Notes under the pieces: model-generated
Told to the model about the DNA's origin: nothing
Databases searched by the model: none
Seen by the model: the letters and a program-made list of their open reading frames with translations, nothing else
Part shown: positions 56,510-64,000 of the stretch, in pieces
Layout: each line of letters begins with the position of its first letter
How positions within the stretch are numbered: position 1 is the first letter of the stretch
Position numbers and translations under genes: made by a program
Source of the DNA: Cellvibrio sp. UBA7671
GTDB taxonomy: Bacteria > Pseudomonadota > Gammaproteobacteria > Pseudomonadales > Cellvibrionaceae
Direction: 5' to 3'
Assembly: GCA_002483145.1 (NCBI GenBank)
Contig: DLHJ01000014.1
Span: forward strand, 186,001-250,000
Length of the DNA stretch: 64,000 bases

Positions 56510-57928
56510 TTAAGATCGACCATAACTATCTTCGTAACGAATTACATCATCCTCCTCTAGATACGGACCTGACTGCACTTCAACAATTTCCAAAGGTATT
56601 TTTCCAGGATTGCTTAATCTATGTTTCGTGCCAACTGGAATGTAAGTAGATTCATTTTCGGACAACAAAAGCGTTTCTTCGCCTTTTTGAACAAGAGCTG
56701 TTCCTTTGACAACTATCCAATGTTCTGCACGATGGTGATGGACCTGCAGTGACAAGCTACCTCCAGGTTTTACGCGTATACGATTTACCTGATAGCGATC
56801 ACCAGTATCTATCGCGTCATAACAGCCCCATGGACGATAAATTTCACGATGCTGAAGATGCTCAGAACGGTTCTGCTTTTCGATGTGGGTAATAATTGAC
56901 TTAACCTGTTGCGCTTGGGATTTATCAGCCACCAACACGGCATCCGGAGTGTTGATAATCATTAAATTATTAACACCTAATGTGGCCACCAATTTATCTT
57001 GAGAGAAAACCAACGTATTGGTTGACCCTATATCGATACTGTCACCAATCAGACTATTGCCTGCAGTATCTTTGTCAGAAAGATCCCAAAAAGATTTCCA
57101 ATCCCCCACATCACTCCATCCGGCATCGAGCGGGACACAAACTACATTTCGGCTTTTTTCCATAAGCGCATAATCAATCGAAATATTGGGTGCTTGCGCA
57201 AAAGATTCTTTATCAACACGAATAAAATCCAGATCCTGCACAGCCCAGGCTTTTGCTTGCTCAGCAGCAACAACAACATCCGGGCTCTGGCTTTGAAGTT
57301 CACGCAAAAACACCTCTGTCTGGAATACAAACATCCCGCTATTCCAATAGTAACAACCTTCGGCAAGATACTGTTCTGCGGTCGCAAGATCAGGCTTTTC
57401 TACAAACTGGGCTACGGGGAAAAACGCCGCGGCCTCAGTGACTGCTCCATTCAGGGTTTTAATGTATCCGTATCCTGTTTCAGGGCGAGTTGGCTGAACA
57501 CCAAAAGTAGCAAGATGTCCAAGCTCTGCCGCTTTAATGGCATCAGCAAGTGCGGCCTGAAATACTGCAACATCACTAATCATATGATCAGCTGACAACA
57601 CCAAGAGAATGGGGTTATCGCCTAATGTTCGCGCATGAATAGCAGCAAGTGCCAATGCAGGCGCAGTATTGCGGGCAATAGGCTCTAAAATTATTGACGA
57701 TTTTTGCTGGCCAATTTCATGTAATTGTTCCGCGACCATGAATCGATGTTCTTCATTGCAGACCACAATGGATGGAGCAAGGTGTGGCACGCCTTGCAAG
57801 CGCAGCAATGTTTGCTGCAGCATGGTTTTATCGCCAAACAATTTCAGTAATTGTTTTGGGTAATGTTTACGCGACAAAGGCCACAGGCGCGTTCCTGAGC
57901 CGCCAGCAAGTATTACAGGTATAATCAA
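56510..57928 (-). CDS. manC: Mannose-1-phosphate guanylyltransferase/mannose-6-phosphate isomerase
   Basis: Bifunctional type II enzyme (AlgA/ManC/WbpW family), 472 residues. The N-terminal nucleotidyltransferase has LAGGSGTRLWPLSRKHYPKQ, and FVEKPDLATAEQYL; the C-terminal cupin isomerase domain has RPWGCYD and QVHHHRAEHWIVV. It supplies GDP-mannose. The start is TTG, with AAGGAG six bases upstream. It is 42 bases before ugd. Whether it serves alginate-like, O-antigen or other mannose polymers is not shown. Confidence 0.95.
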   Translation of the reverse strand: MIIPVILAGGSGTRLWPLSRKHYPKQLLKLFGDKTMLQQTLLRLQGVPHLAPSIVVCNEEHRFMVAEQLHEIGQQKSSIILEPIARNTAPALALAAIHARTLGDNPILLVLSADHMISDVAVFQAALADAIKAAELGHLATFGVQPTRPETGYGYIKTLNGAVTEAAAFFPVAQFVEKPDLATAEQYLAEGCYYWNSGMFVFQTEVFLRELQSQSPDVVVAAEQAKAWAVQDLDFIRVDKESFAQAPNISIDYALMEKSRNVVCVPLDAGWSDVGDWKSFWDLSDKDTAGNSLIGDSIDIGSTNTLVFSQDKLVATLGVNNLMIINTPDAVLVADKSQAQQVKSIITHIEKQNRSEHLQHREIYRPWGCYDAIDTGDRYQVNRIRVKPGGSLSLQVHHHRAEHWIVVKGTALVQKGEETLLLSENESTYIPVGTKHRLSNPGKIPLEIVEVQSGPYLEEDDVIRYEDSYGRS

Positions 57929-58036
57929 TTAATTCTCCTTAATGAAAAATGTCGCACCTTAAGCCATTTATCAGAATAACTTACTGCTCACCTAAAAATG
58001 GCTTCTCGCAGCAAGCAGTTCGAGCCTCATCTATAG

Positions 58037-58930
58037 TTAAACTTTGTAGCGATCTTTTAAAAATATTTTAAATTTACTGCCGATATCACTGTGACGTTCG
58101 CCATAAATAACATTCGCCATCAGGTAACCAATTTTTGTTCCACAATCATGGCTGCGCCCCACCAATTGATATGCTTCAACAGTTTCTTGACCGAGAAGCG
58201 CATCCAAAGCATCAGTAAGTTGAATCTCCCCGCCCGCCCCTGGCATCGTTTTCGCCAACAAATCCCATACAGTTTTTGACAAAACATAGCGACCAACGAT
58301 TGCCATATTTGAGGGAGCTTCATCTACAGGCGGCTTTTCTACCATTGCTTTAATAACTGCTGTTTTTCCAGGTGGAATTTCTACGCCAGAGCAATCAACC
58401 ACACCGTATTTATCAACTTGGTCATGAGGCACCTGCTCTACCAAAATCTGACTATTACCAGTCTCTTGGAAACGTTTGGTCATGCCAGCCAGGTTGTCTT
58501 GCTTCAGATTACACTCTGCATTATCTACAATCACATCGGGCAACAAGACAGCGAACGGCTCGTCACCTACAACTGATTTAGCGCACAGAATTGCATGCCC
58601 TAATCCCTTTGCTTCGGCTTGGCGAACAGAAATAACTGTAAGTCCAGGGGGCGTAATGGAGCGCACCTCCGCTAATAGTGACCTCTTCAAACGCGACTCA
58701 AGTTGCGCCTCTAATTCAAAACTTGTATCGAAGTGATTTTCGATCGCATTTTTACTTGCATGAGTTACTAATACGATTTCTTTAATGCCTGCTGCGGCTG
58801 CTTCTTCGATCACATATTGAATCAATGGCTTATCAACAACCGGCAGCATTTCTTTCGGAATTGCTTTGGTTGCCGGCAACATACGTGTTCCGAGACCCGC
58901 TACTGGGATAACCGCTTTCTTAACCTGCAT
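58037..58930 (-). CDS. galU: UTP-glucose-1-phosphate uridylyltransferase
   Basis: Makes UDP-glucose. The N-terminus [20 protein letters not shown] and the downstream [21 protein letters not shown] are diagnostic, and length (297) fits. It lies 25 bases after the phosphomannomutase gene and 108 bases before manC. Its product is the substrate of the nearby Ugd. Confidence 0.97.
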   Translation of the reverse strand: MQVKKAVIPVAGLGTRMLPATKAIPKEMLPVVDKPLIQYVIEEAAAAGIKEIVLVTHASKNAIENHFDTSFELEAQLESRLKRSLLAEVRSITPPGLTVISVRQAEAKGLGHAILCAKSVVGDEPFAVLLPDVIVDNAECNLKQDNLAGMTKRFQETGNSQILVEQVPHDQVDKYGVVDCSGVEIPPGKTAVIKAMVEKPPVDEAPSNMAIVGRYVLSKTVWDLLAKTMPGAGGEIQLTDALDALLGQETVEAYQLVGRSHDCGTKIGYLMANVIYGERHSDIGSKFKIFLKDRYKV

Positions 58931-58955
58931 AACTGTACCCTTCTAAATTTTTATT

Positions 58956-60308
58956 TTAGCTGTTGAGTAAATTCAATACTTCCGTTGTTTTTTGATCAAC
59001 CAACATTTGGTTGTTACGACTTTCCACATTTAAACGCACTACAGGTTCCGTGTTTGACATCCGTAAATTAAACCGCCAATCATCAAACTCCAGACTAATT
59101 CCATCCGTCTTGTCAATAAACTTGGCAGCCGAAACGTAGTGATTAAATACTTTGTCTATGGCAACTTTTGCATCGGCAACGTGGCTATTAATTTCGCCCG
59201 GTGACGGAAACTTGGCAATACGATCTTCTAGCATACTGGATAATGTTTGCTGCTTTCGGCTCAACAGCTCACACACCAATAACCAGGGAATCATGCCGCT
59301 ATCGCAGTAAAAAAAATCACGGAAATAATGATGCGCACTCATTTCACCGCCATAAACTGCATCTTCCTCGCGCATACGCTCTTTAATAAAGGCATGACCA
59401 GTTTTGGATTGAATAGCCAAGCCGCCATTTTGTTTAGCAATATCCAATGTATTCCAGGTTAACCGTGGATCATGAATAATTTTTGCCCCTGGGTTTTTGA
59501 GCAAGAAAGCCTCGGCCAACAAGCCAACAATGTAATAACCTTCTGTGAATGCACCCGTTTCATCAAAGAGGAAGCAACGGTCAAAATCTCCATCCCATGC
59601 AATTCCCATATCCGCTTTATGCGCAATAACTGCGGCAGTAGTAGATGCACGGTTTTCTACCAATAATGGATTGGGAATTCCATTGGGGAACGTACCATCT
59701 GGCTCATGATTAATTTTAATAAATTCAAAGGGAAGATATTTTTCTATGGCATCGATAACATGACCTGCAGCACCGTTACCGGCATTGACGACCAATCGCA
59801 ATGGCTTTAACTGCGCGACATCGACGTAAGACATTAGATGCTGAACATAAGCGTCTAAAGTACTGAGTTCACGGATACTGCCACGTGCCGCAAAATTTAC
59901 AGGAGAAAAATTATTATCCTCAGCTAACCGCTTAATATCATTCAACCCTGTATCACCACTAATTGGCTTTGAATTGGCGCGCACCAACTTCATACCGTTG
60001 TAATCAATTGGATTGTGGCTTGCTGTAATCTCAATACCGCCGTCAGTTTTTAAATAACTGGTTGCAAAATAAATTTCTTCCGTTCCAGTCATTCCTATGT
60101 CTATGACATCGACACCCTCATCGCGCAAACCATTACTTAATGCATTTTTCAATGTTTTACTTGTCAGGCGTACATCACCACCCACAACTACACTTTTAGG
60201 CTTTAGAAACTGCGCATAAGCACGACCAATACGATAGACGATATCTTCATTGAGCTCGTCACCCAATTTTCCACGGATATCGTAGGCTTTAAAGCAAGTC
60301 AAGGTCAT
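58956..60308 (-). CDS. manB: Phosphomannomutase (ManB/CpsG type)
   Basis: Interconverts mannose 6- and 1-phosphate. The catalytic serine is in [15 protein letters not shown]; the metal loop is [23 protein letters not shown] is the sugar-binding loop. At 450 residues it matches CpsG-type PMM rather than PGM. N-terminal [16 protein letters not shown] is typical. With manC it completes the path to GDP-mannose; it is 25 bases before galU. It could also accept glucose phosphates, as AlgC does. Confidence 0.93.
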   Translation of the reverse strand: MTLTCFKAYDIRGKLGDELNEDIVYRIGRAYAQFLKPKSVVVGGDVRLTSKTLKNALSNGLRDEGVDVIDIGMTGTEEIYFATSYLKTDGGIEITASHNPIDYNGMKLVRANSKPISGDTGLNDIKRLAEDNNFSPVNFAARGSIRELSTLDAYVQHLMSYVDVAQLKPLRLVVNAGNGAAGHVIDAIEKYLPFEFIKINHEPDGTFPNGIPNPLLVENRASTTAAVIAHKADMGIAWDGDFDRCFLFDETGAFTEGYYIVGLLAEAFLLKNPGAKIIHDPRLTWNTLDIAKQNGGLAIQSKTGHAFIKERMREEDAVYGGEMSAHHYFRDFFYCDSGMIPWLLVCELLSRKQQTLSSMLEDRIAKFPSPGEINSHVADAKVAIDKVFNHYVSAAKFIDKTDGISLEFDDWRFNLRMSNTEPVVRLNVESRNNQMLVDQKTTEVLNLLNS

Positions 60309-60447
60309 ATTCTAATCTCATCTTGAGTGGAGGATATCTTGGAGTCCGATGCTGTCATGTTAAAAATATTGTTATGAAGAAAATATTGTGTGCAAACTAG
60401 TTGAGCATTCTTACCGTTTGTTGACACAGATCGAGGGAAGTAAGGAA

Positions 60448-61119
60448 TCATGTAATTGCTGCCAGCATTTTTGTAAAAACTTCATCAATAGTCATAGTGG
60501 TGCTATCAATAATTACCGCATCCTTTGCTGGTTTGAGCGGGGAAATGGAACGATTGGAATCGCGCTCATCCCGCTCACGTATATCTCGAACTAACTCGGC
60601 CATATCAACAATCTCTCCTTTTTTGCATAACTGCTTGTAGCGACGCTCCGCACGAGCCTCCGCACTTGCGGTCAAAAATAGTTTTACATGTGCTGTCGGA
60701 AATACTGTAGTCCCCATATCGCGGCCGTCAGCAATCAGTCCTGGCGAAACTGCAAAAGAGCGCTGACGATCAAGTAAAGCTGCCCTTACACTTGGGTAGG
60801 CTGCCACTTTTGATGCAGCCATGCTCACCGCTTCCTGACGAATTGCATCAGTCACCTTTACTCCCTCCAGCAAAATCTGCGCCGAGTTGTCATTTTCAAG
60901 GCTAAATATCACGTCCAGCGCTGCTGCTACCTGACTTACTTCATCTTCGCTGTTTAAATCAGTGCCTTTTTTCATCGCTGCCAGTGCAACCAACCGATAA
61001 AGCGCACCACTATCCAGCAAATGATATCCCAAATGGCGAGCCAACATCTGGCTGAGGGTGCCTTTACCGGAGCCACTTGGACCATCAATAGTGATAACAA
61101 TAGGGGCAGAAACATTCAT
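60448..61119 (-). CDS. cmk: Cytidylate kinase
   Basis: Phosphorylates CMP and dCMP. Walker A is DGPSGSGKGT; further signatures are LLDSGALYRLVALAA, ADGRDMGTTVFP and RERDERDSNRSISPLKPA. I give the ATG start (MNVSAPIVIT); GTG codons three and four codons upstream have a better spaced AAGGA and may be the true start. It lies 36 bases after pyrF on the same strand, so pyrF-cmk is likely one operon of pyrimidine genes. It is unusually separated from rpsA. Confidence 0.95.
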   Translation of the reverse strand: MNVSAPIVITIDGPSGSGKGTLSQMLARHLGYHLLDSGALYRLVALAAMKKGTDLNSEDEVSQVAAALDVIFSLENDNSAQILLEGVKVTDAIRQEAVSMAASKVAAYPSVRAALLDRQRSFAVSPGLIADGRDMGTTVFPTAHVKLFLTASAEARAERRYKQLCKKGEIVDMAELVRDIRERDERDSNRSISPLKPAKDAVIIDSTTMTIDEVFTKMLAAIT

Positions 61120-61155
61120 ATCGCGCACCACATTCCTTAATAACAGCGTAAAGCA

Positions 61156-61857
61156 TTAGCACAGGGTTTGAATAATAGACTTGCAAGTCTCAGCCGGATC
61201 AGGGGACTGGGTAATCGGTCGCCCAATCACTAAATAACTACTCCCGGCGACAAGTGCAGCAGCGGGTGTCAAGGTGCGTCGCTGATCATCAACGGGTGAT
61301 GTATCCAGGCGAATACCTGGTGTAACAAGGCAAAAATCCTTCCCAAACTGGGTACGCATTAAGGTCGCCTCCTGAGCCGAACAAACAATTCCATCAAGAC
61401 CACAACTGTGGGTCAGGCGAGCTAACCTCATAACTTGTTCTTCGGGGCTGCACAAAATTCCCACCCCGGATAAATCACTTGCCTCCATACTGGTCAGCAC
61501 TGTGACTGCAATCAACAACGGCGGCTTACCCGCACGCCGTTCCAATATCTCACGCGCCGCAACCATCATGCGCTCTCCGCCGGATGCGTGTACATTGACC
61601 ATCCATACACCAAGCTCAGCGGCGGCTTTAACAGCTTTGCTGGTAGTGGTGGGAATGTCATGGAATTTAAGGTCGAGAAAAATCTCAAAACCCGACGCCA
61701 TTAATTGTTCAACTATTTTTGGCCCGCACGCAGTAAAAAGCTCTTTACCTACTTTCAAGCGGCAATCCAGTGGAGATAATCGTTTTGCAATGGCGAGACA
61801 TTGATCAGCATTGTCAAAATCCATTGCAACAACAATGCGCGGATCCAGAGTGGACAT
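61156..61857 (-). CDS. pyrF: Orotidine 5'-phosphate decarboxylase
   Basis: Last step of UMP synthesis. The catalytic motif DLKFHDIP (Asp-x-Lys-x-x-Asp network) and N-terminal [17 protein letters not shown] are diagnostic; LVTPGIRL and [14 protein letters not shown] form the phosphate site. Length is 233. GAGG precedes the ATG. An intrinsic terminator hairpin ends only about 12 bases upstream of the start, so expression must involve read-through, which suggests attenuation. It is followed by cmk. Confidence 0.97.
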   Translation of the reverse strand: MSTLDPRIVVAMDFDNADQCLAIAKRLSPLDCRLKVGKELFTACGPKIVEQLMASGFEIFLDLKFHDIPTTTSKAVKAAAELGVWMVNVHASGGERMMVAAREILERRAGKPPLLIAVTVLTSMEASDLSGVGILCSPEEQVMRLARLTHSCGLDGIVCSAQEATLMRTQFGKDFCLVTPGIRLDTSPVDDQRRTLTPAAALVAGSSYLVIGRPITQSPDPAETCKSIIQTLC

Positions 61858-61868
61858 TTCTTTACCTC

Positions 61869-61905
61869 ACAAAAAAGAAGAGCCCGAGTTACTAAACTCG
61901 GGCTC
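61869..61905 (-). promoter_or_regulatory. Terminator/attenuator just upstream of pyrF
   Basis: GAGCCCGAGTT (61905-61895 on the minus strand), a four-base loop, AACTCGGGCTC (61890-61880), then a T-rich run to about 61869. It is a strong intrinsic terminator only some 12 bases before the pyrF start. It may end the comEA transcript, or, with the leader ORF at 61936-61892, attenuate pyrF-cmk in response to UTP. Confidence 0.7.
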
Positions 61906-61936
61906 CCATTAAAACAAAAAACAACGCAAAATTCAT
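61892..61936 (-). CDS. Putative 14-residue leader peptide of pyrF
   Basis: ATG at 61936 opens MNFALFFVLMGARV and stops with TAG (61894-61892) inside the loop of the pyrF terminator. Seven of its codons are U-rich (61930-61910, TTT GCG TTG TTT TTT GTT TTA). This is the arrangement used in UTP-sensitive attenuation of E. coli pyrBI. The upstream ribosome-binding sequence is weak (GCGGGCG), the main doubt. Expression is not proven. Confidence 0.4.
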   Translation of the reverse strand: MNFALFFVLMGARV

Positions 61937-61967
61937 TCGTTAACGCCCGCAGGGCGCCACCAAATAC

Positions 61968-62285
61968 CTAAATACGAATATTTTCGCGATTTTGAGCAAG
62001 AGTTACCTCCCCGATTCCCTTCACCTCCAATAACTGATCCACAGTTTTGAAGTTGCCGTTCTCCTCGCGCCACGCAATGATAGCTTCGGCCTTCTTCACA
62101 CCAACCCCTTTCAGTTTGGTTAATTCCTGTACATCCGCAGTATTGATGTTAATTGCTTCTTGAGTTGTCACTGCCTCCACCTTTGCAACTGGAGCCTTAG
62201 TGGCAGACACCTCCGCTGCGAATGCCAGTGAAGAAGTACCAAAAGATAAAATGACAATTGAGGCGAGCGAAAGAATAAACTTCAT
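61968..62285 (-). CDS. ComEA-family helix-hairpin-helix protein
   Basis: A 105-residue secreted or periplasmic protein. A signal peptide (residues 1 to about 24) precedes a short linker and a ComEA-type double helix-hairpin-helix domain: ININTADVQELTKLKGVGVKKAEAIIAWREENG and VDQLLEVKGIGEVTLAQNRENI, read in sequence. Such proteins bind DNA, in some species for uptake. AAGGAG precedes the ATG. It lies upstream of pyrF on the same strand. No other competence gene is near. Confidence 0.9.
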   Translation of the reverse strand: MKFILSLASIVILSFGTSSLAFAAEVSATKAPVAKVEAVTTQEAININTADVQELTKLKGVGVKKAEAIIAWREENGNFKTVDQLLEVKGIGEVTLAQNRENIRI

Positions 62286-62422
62286 GAAATAACTCCTTAT
62301 TAATTGATATTGAAAATACGCTGCTTTCCATTCGGTGCGCGCAGGTAGAGAATATTGGCCCGACGGCGTGTTAAAAAGCAGACAATCACCATATTGAATG
62401 TGCGAGATTTCTTACAAAAAAC

Positions 62423-62457
62423 AGCAAAAAAAAAGCCCTGATTCTCATCAGGGCTTT
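62423..62457 (-). terminator. Intrinsic terminator of cysN
   Basis: AAAGCCCTGA (62432-62441) and TCAGGGCTTT (62448-62457) with a six-base loop. On the minus strand a long T-run follows. It lies 20 bases after the cysN stop. Confidence 0.9.
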
Positions 62458-62476
62458 CTGAAGGGTGCTTTATTTA

Positions 62477-63895
62477 TCACTTAAGCAGCTTTTGCAAATC
62501 AGCAGCATTCCAGTGAGGGAAGTGTTTTCGGATAAGTGCATTCAACTCCAATTCAAACTCACTGAAATTCGTTGCTGAAGTGGCTTTTGCCGCTAATTGC
62601 TCAATTACCATACCTGCACCGACAGTGATATTCGTCAGGCGATCAATCACAATAAATGCACCCGTTGCGCGATTATTGCTGTACTGGTCGGCAACCACCG
62701 GCTGGGTCAATAAAATATCAACAACAGCGATATCATTCAGTTGTAGCTGATTAACTATTGAGTGTTCTTGTGTATTTACATCAATGCGATAATCGATAGC
62801 TTCAACGATACCACTTACCACTTTGCTAGCAAATTTGAACAAATACTCAGAATTAGCCTCGGTTGTTTTTTCTGCCATCCAGACTATATGCGCTTTAAGA
62901 TGATTTGACTGAGGCACCGAATCTTTTGCTAACACCAACATATCACCGCGGCTTACATCAACCTCGGTTGTAAGCGTTAATGTTACTGCCTGACCGGTAA
63001 AAGCTTCCGCTAGGTCGCCATCGTAAGTCACGATAGACTTCACATGGCTAGTTTTTCCTGAAGGTAATACACGAACTTCATCACCAACTTTCACTACGCC
63101 AGAGGCGACATTGCCACAGAAACCACGAAAATCGAGATTAGGGCGATTGACATACTGCACGGGGAAACGAAAATCCGAGAAATTTTTATCGCCTGCGATA
63201 GGTACAGTTTCAAAAATTTCCATCAAAGTTTGACCTTGATACCATGGCGATCGCTCAGAGCGATTGACAACGTTATCGCCGTCCAGCGCGGAGATAGGTA
63301 CAAACATTACATTCTTCATGCCGAGCTTTGCGGAGAAATCAAAATAATCCTGTTTGATTTTTTCAAACACAGCCTGATCGAAATTCAACAAGTCCATTTT
63401 GTTTACGGCGACAACAATATGTTTAATACCTAGTAGCGAAGCTATGTAACTGTGACGACGAGTTTGCGTCACTACACCGTAGCGTGCATCGATCAAAATA
63501 ATGGCAAGGTCGCAAGTAGATGCACCCGTTGCCATATTGCGCGTGTACTGTTCATGTCCTGGAGTATCCGCGATAATAAATTTACGTTTCGCGGTAGAAA
63601 AATAACGATATGCAACATCGATAGTAATGCCCTGCTCACGCTCTGCTTGCAAACCATCAACTAACAACGCCAGATCAATTTTTTCACCAGTTGTACCGTG
63701 CTTGACGCTGTCGGAACGTATTGCATCCAATTGATCTTCGTAAATCATTTTGGAGTCGTGCAACAAGCGGCCAATCAGGGTGCTTTTTCCATCATCCACA
63801 CTGCCGCAGGTTAAAAAACGCAGCAATTCTTTTTGTTCATGTTGCGCGAGATATGCGTTGATATCCTGTGCAATTAATTCGGACTGATGACTCAT
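62477..63895 (-). CDS. cysN: Sulfate adenylyltransferase subunit 1
   Basis: GTPase subunit of ATP sulfurylase, which activates sulfate to APS with CysD. GTP-binding motifs are [27 protein letters not shown] and VNKMDLL. After the EF-Tu-like domains it ends at residue 472, so the APS kinase domain (CysC) fused in Pseudomonas CysNC is absent here. The gene starts 51 bases after the cysD stop, giving a cysD-cysN operon, and ends at its own terminator. Confidence 0.96.
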   Translation of the reverse strand: MSHQSELIAQDINAYLAQHEQKELLRFLTCGSVDDGKSTLIGRLLHDSKMIYEDQLDAIRSDSVKHGTTGEKIDLALLVDGLQAEREQGITIDVAYRYFSTAKRKFIIADTPGHEQYTRNMATGASTCDLAIILIDARYGVVTQTRRHSYIASLLGIKHIVVAVNKMDLLNFDQAVFEKIKQDYFDFSAKLGMKNVMFVPISALDGDNVVNRSERSPWYQGQTLMEIFETVPIAGDKNFSDFRFPVQYVNRPNLDFRGFCGNVASGVVKVGDEVRVLPSGKTSHVKSIVTYDGDLAEAFTGQAVTLTLTTEVDVSRGDMLVLAKDSVPQSNHLKAHIVWMAEKTTEANSEYLFKFASKVVSGIVEAIDYRIDVNTQEHSIVNQLQLNDIAVVDILLTQPVVADQYSNNRATGAFIVIDRLTNITVGAGMVIEQLAAKATSATNFSEFELELNALIRKHFPHWNAADLQKLLK

Positions 63896-63946
63896 AAGGG
63901 TCTCTTTGCAATCAGTAAGATGTGATAAACATTGTGTTAACGGACT

Positions 63947-64000
63947 TTAGAAATAGCCTTCTTGCTTTTTCTTTTCCATGGAGCCGGAACTGTCGTGATC
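63947..64000 (-). CDS. cysD: Sulfate adenylyltransferase subunit 2 CysD, C-terminus only (partial)
   Basis: The last 17 codons of a minus-strand gene read DHDSSGSMEKKKQEGYF before TAA (63949-63947). This is the characteristic C-terminal end of CysD (GSMExKKQEGYF). The rest lies beyond the window. It is upstream of cysN as expected. Confidence 0.85.
   Translation of the reverse strand, partial: DHDSSGSMEKKKQEGYF

Noticed and set aside
1..64000. CRISPR arrays, insertion sequences, prophage, toxin-antitoxin or restriction genes
   Set aside because: No repeat-spacer pattern, transposase, integrase or phage gene was recognised; nearly all coding sequence belongs to core families.

Overview
The window is an ordinary chromosomal stretch of a moderate-GC gammaproteobacterium. 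The best guess is a Cellvibrio-like member of the Cellvibrionales, close to Pseudomonas in gene order. This rests on blocks such as ppiD-hupB-lon-clpX-clpP-tig-tRNA-Leu, on topA with a DUF6586-like neighbour, Usp-Uup-Slt, scpA-scpB-rluB, and ihfB beside wbpM. No mobile element, prophage, rRNA operon or CRISPR array was seen. Genus-level placement is inference.

Layout. 1-2.6 kb: the start of an oligopeptide ABC transporter operon (oppA, oppB, first codons of oppC). 2.9-4.5 kb: a CheC-type phosphatase followed by a PAS-GGDEF diguanylate cyclase. 4.5-13.4 kb: the protein quality-control block (ppiD, hupB, lon, clpX, clpP, tig) and tRNA-Leu(UAG). 13.5-18.3 kb: topA and three proteins of unknown function. 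18.3-23 kb: universal stress protein, Uup ATPase and Slt lytic transglycosylase. 23-32.4 kb: a dense signalling region with CheV, EAL-HDOD, a glutaredoxin-like protein, a DUF5610-like protein, a double-FHA tail-anchored protein, a sensorless histidine kinase, a REC-TPR regulator and an EAL-CBS-GGDEF protein. 32.5-39 kb: cmoA-cmoB, flavodoxin, a Spy/CpxP-like protein divergent from cpxR-cpxA, and another diguanylate cyclase. 39-49.3 kb: rluB-scpB-scpA, YciO, RNase AM, a VC0807/YciB-like membrane protein, YciI, an SH3 protein, cyclophilin, an unusual pdxJ, a TrmH-type methylase and amtB. 49.7-60.3 kb: envelope polysaccharide genes (WbpL/WecA-like, WbpM-like, ugd, manC/algA, galU, phosphomannomutase) wrapped around ihfB and rpsA. 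60.4-64 kb: cmk, pyrF, a ComEA-like protein, cysN and the end of cysD.

How the parts work together. Four proteins with cyclic-di-GMP domains, CheV, a CheC-type phosphatase and a kinase/REC-TPR/FHA set make the 3-39 kb region rich in signal transduction, with no flagellar or chemotaxis operon present. The polysaccharide genes supply UDP-glucose, UDP-glucuronate and GDP-mannose plus initiation of a lipid-linked glycan. They flank rpsA-ihfB at the site where Pseudomonas aeruginosa carries its O-antigen locus.

The most interesting new signal is regulatory. Just upstream of pyrF-cmk there is a 14-codon U-rich leader ORF whose stop codon falls in the loop of an intrinsic terminator. That is the architecture of UTP-sensitive attenuation. 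Other items worth a look are a pdxJ with a Bacteroidota-type signature, an apparently emptied O-antigen locus, a CpxR-like direct repeat between spy and cpxR, and a sigma-32-like lon promoter.
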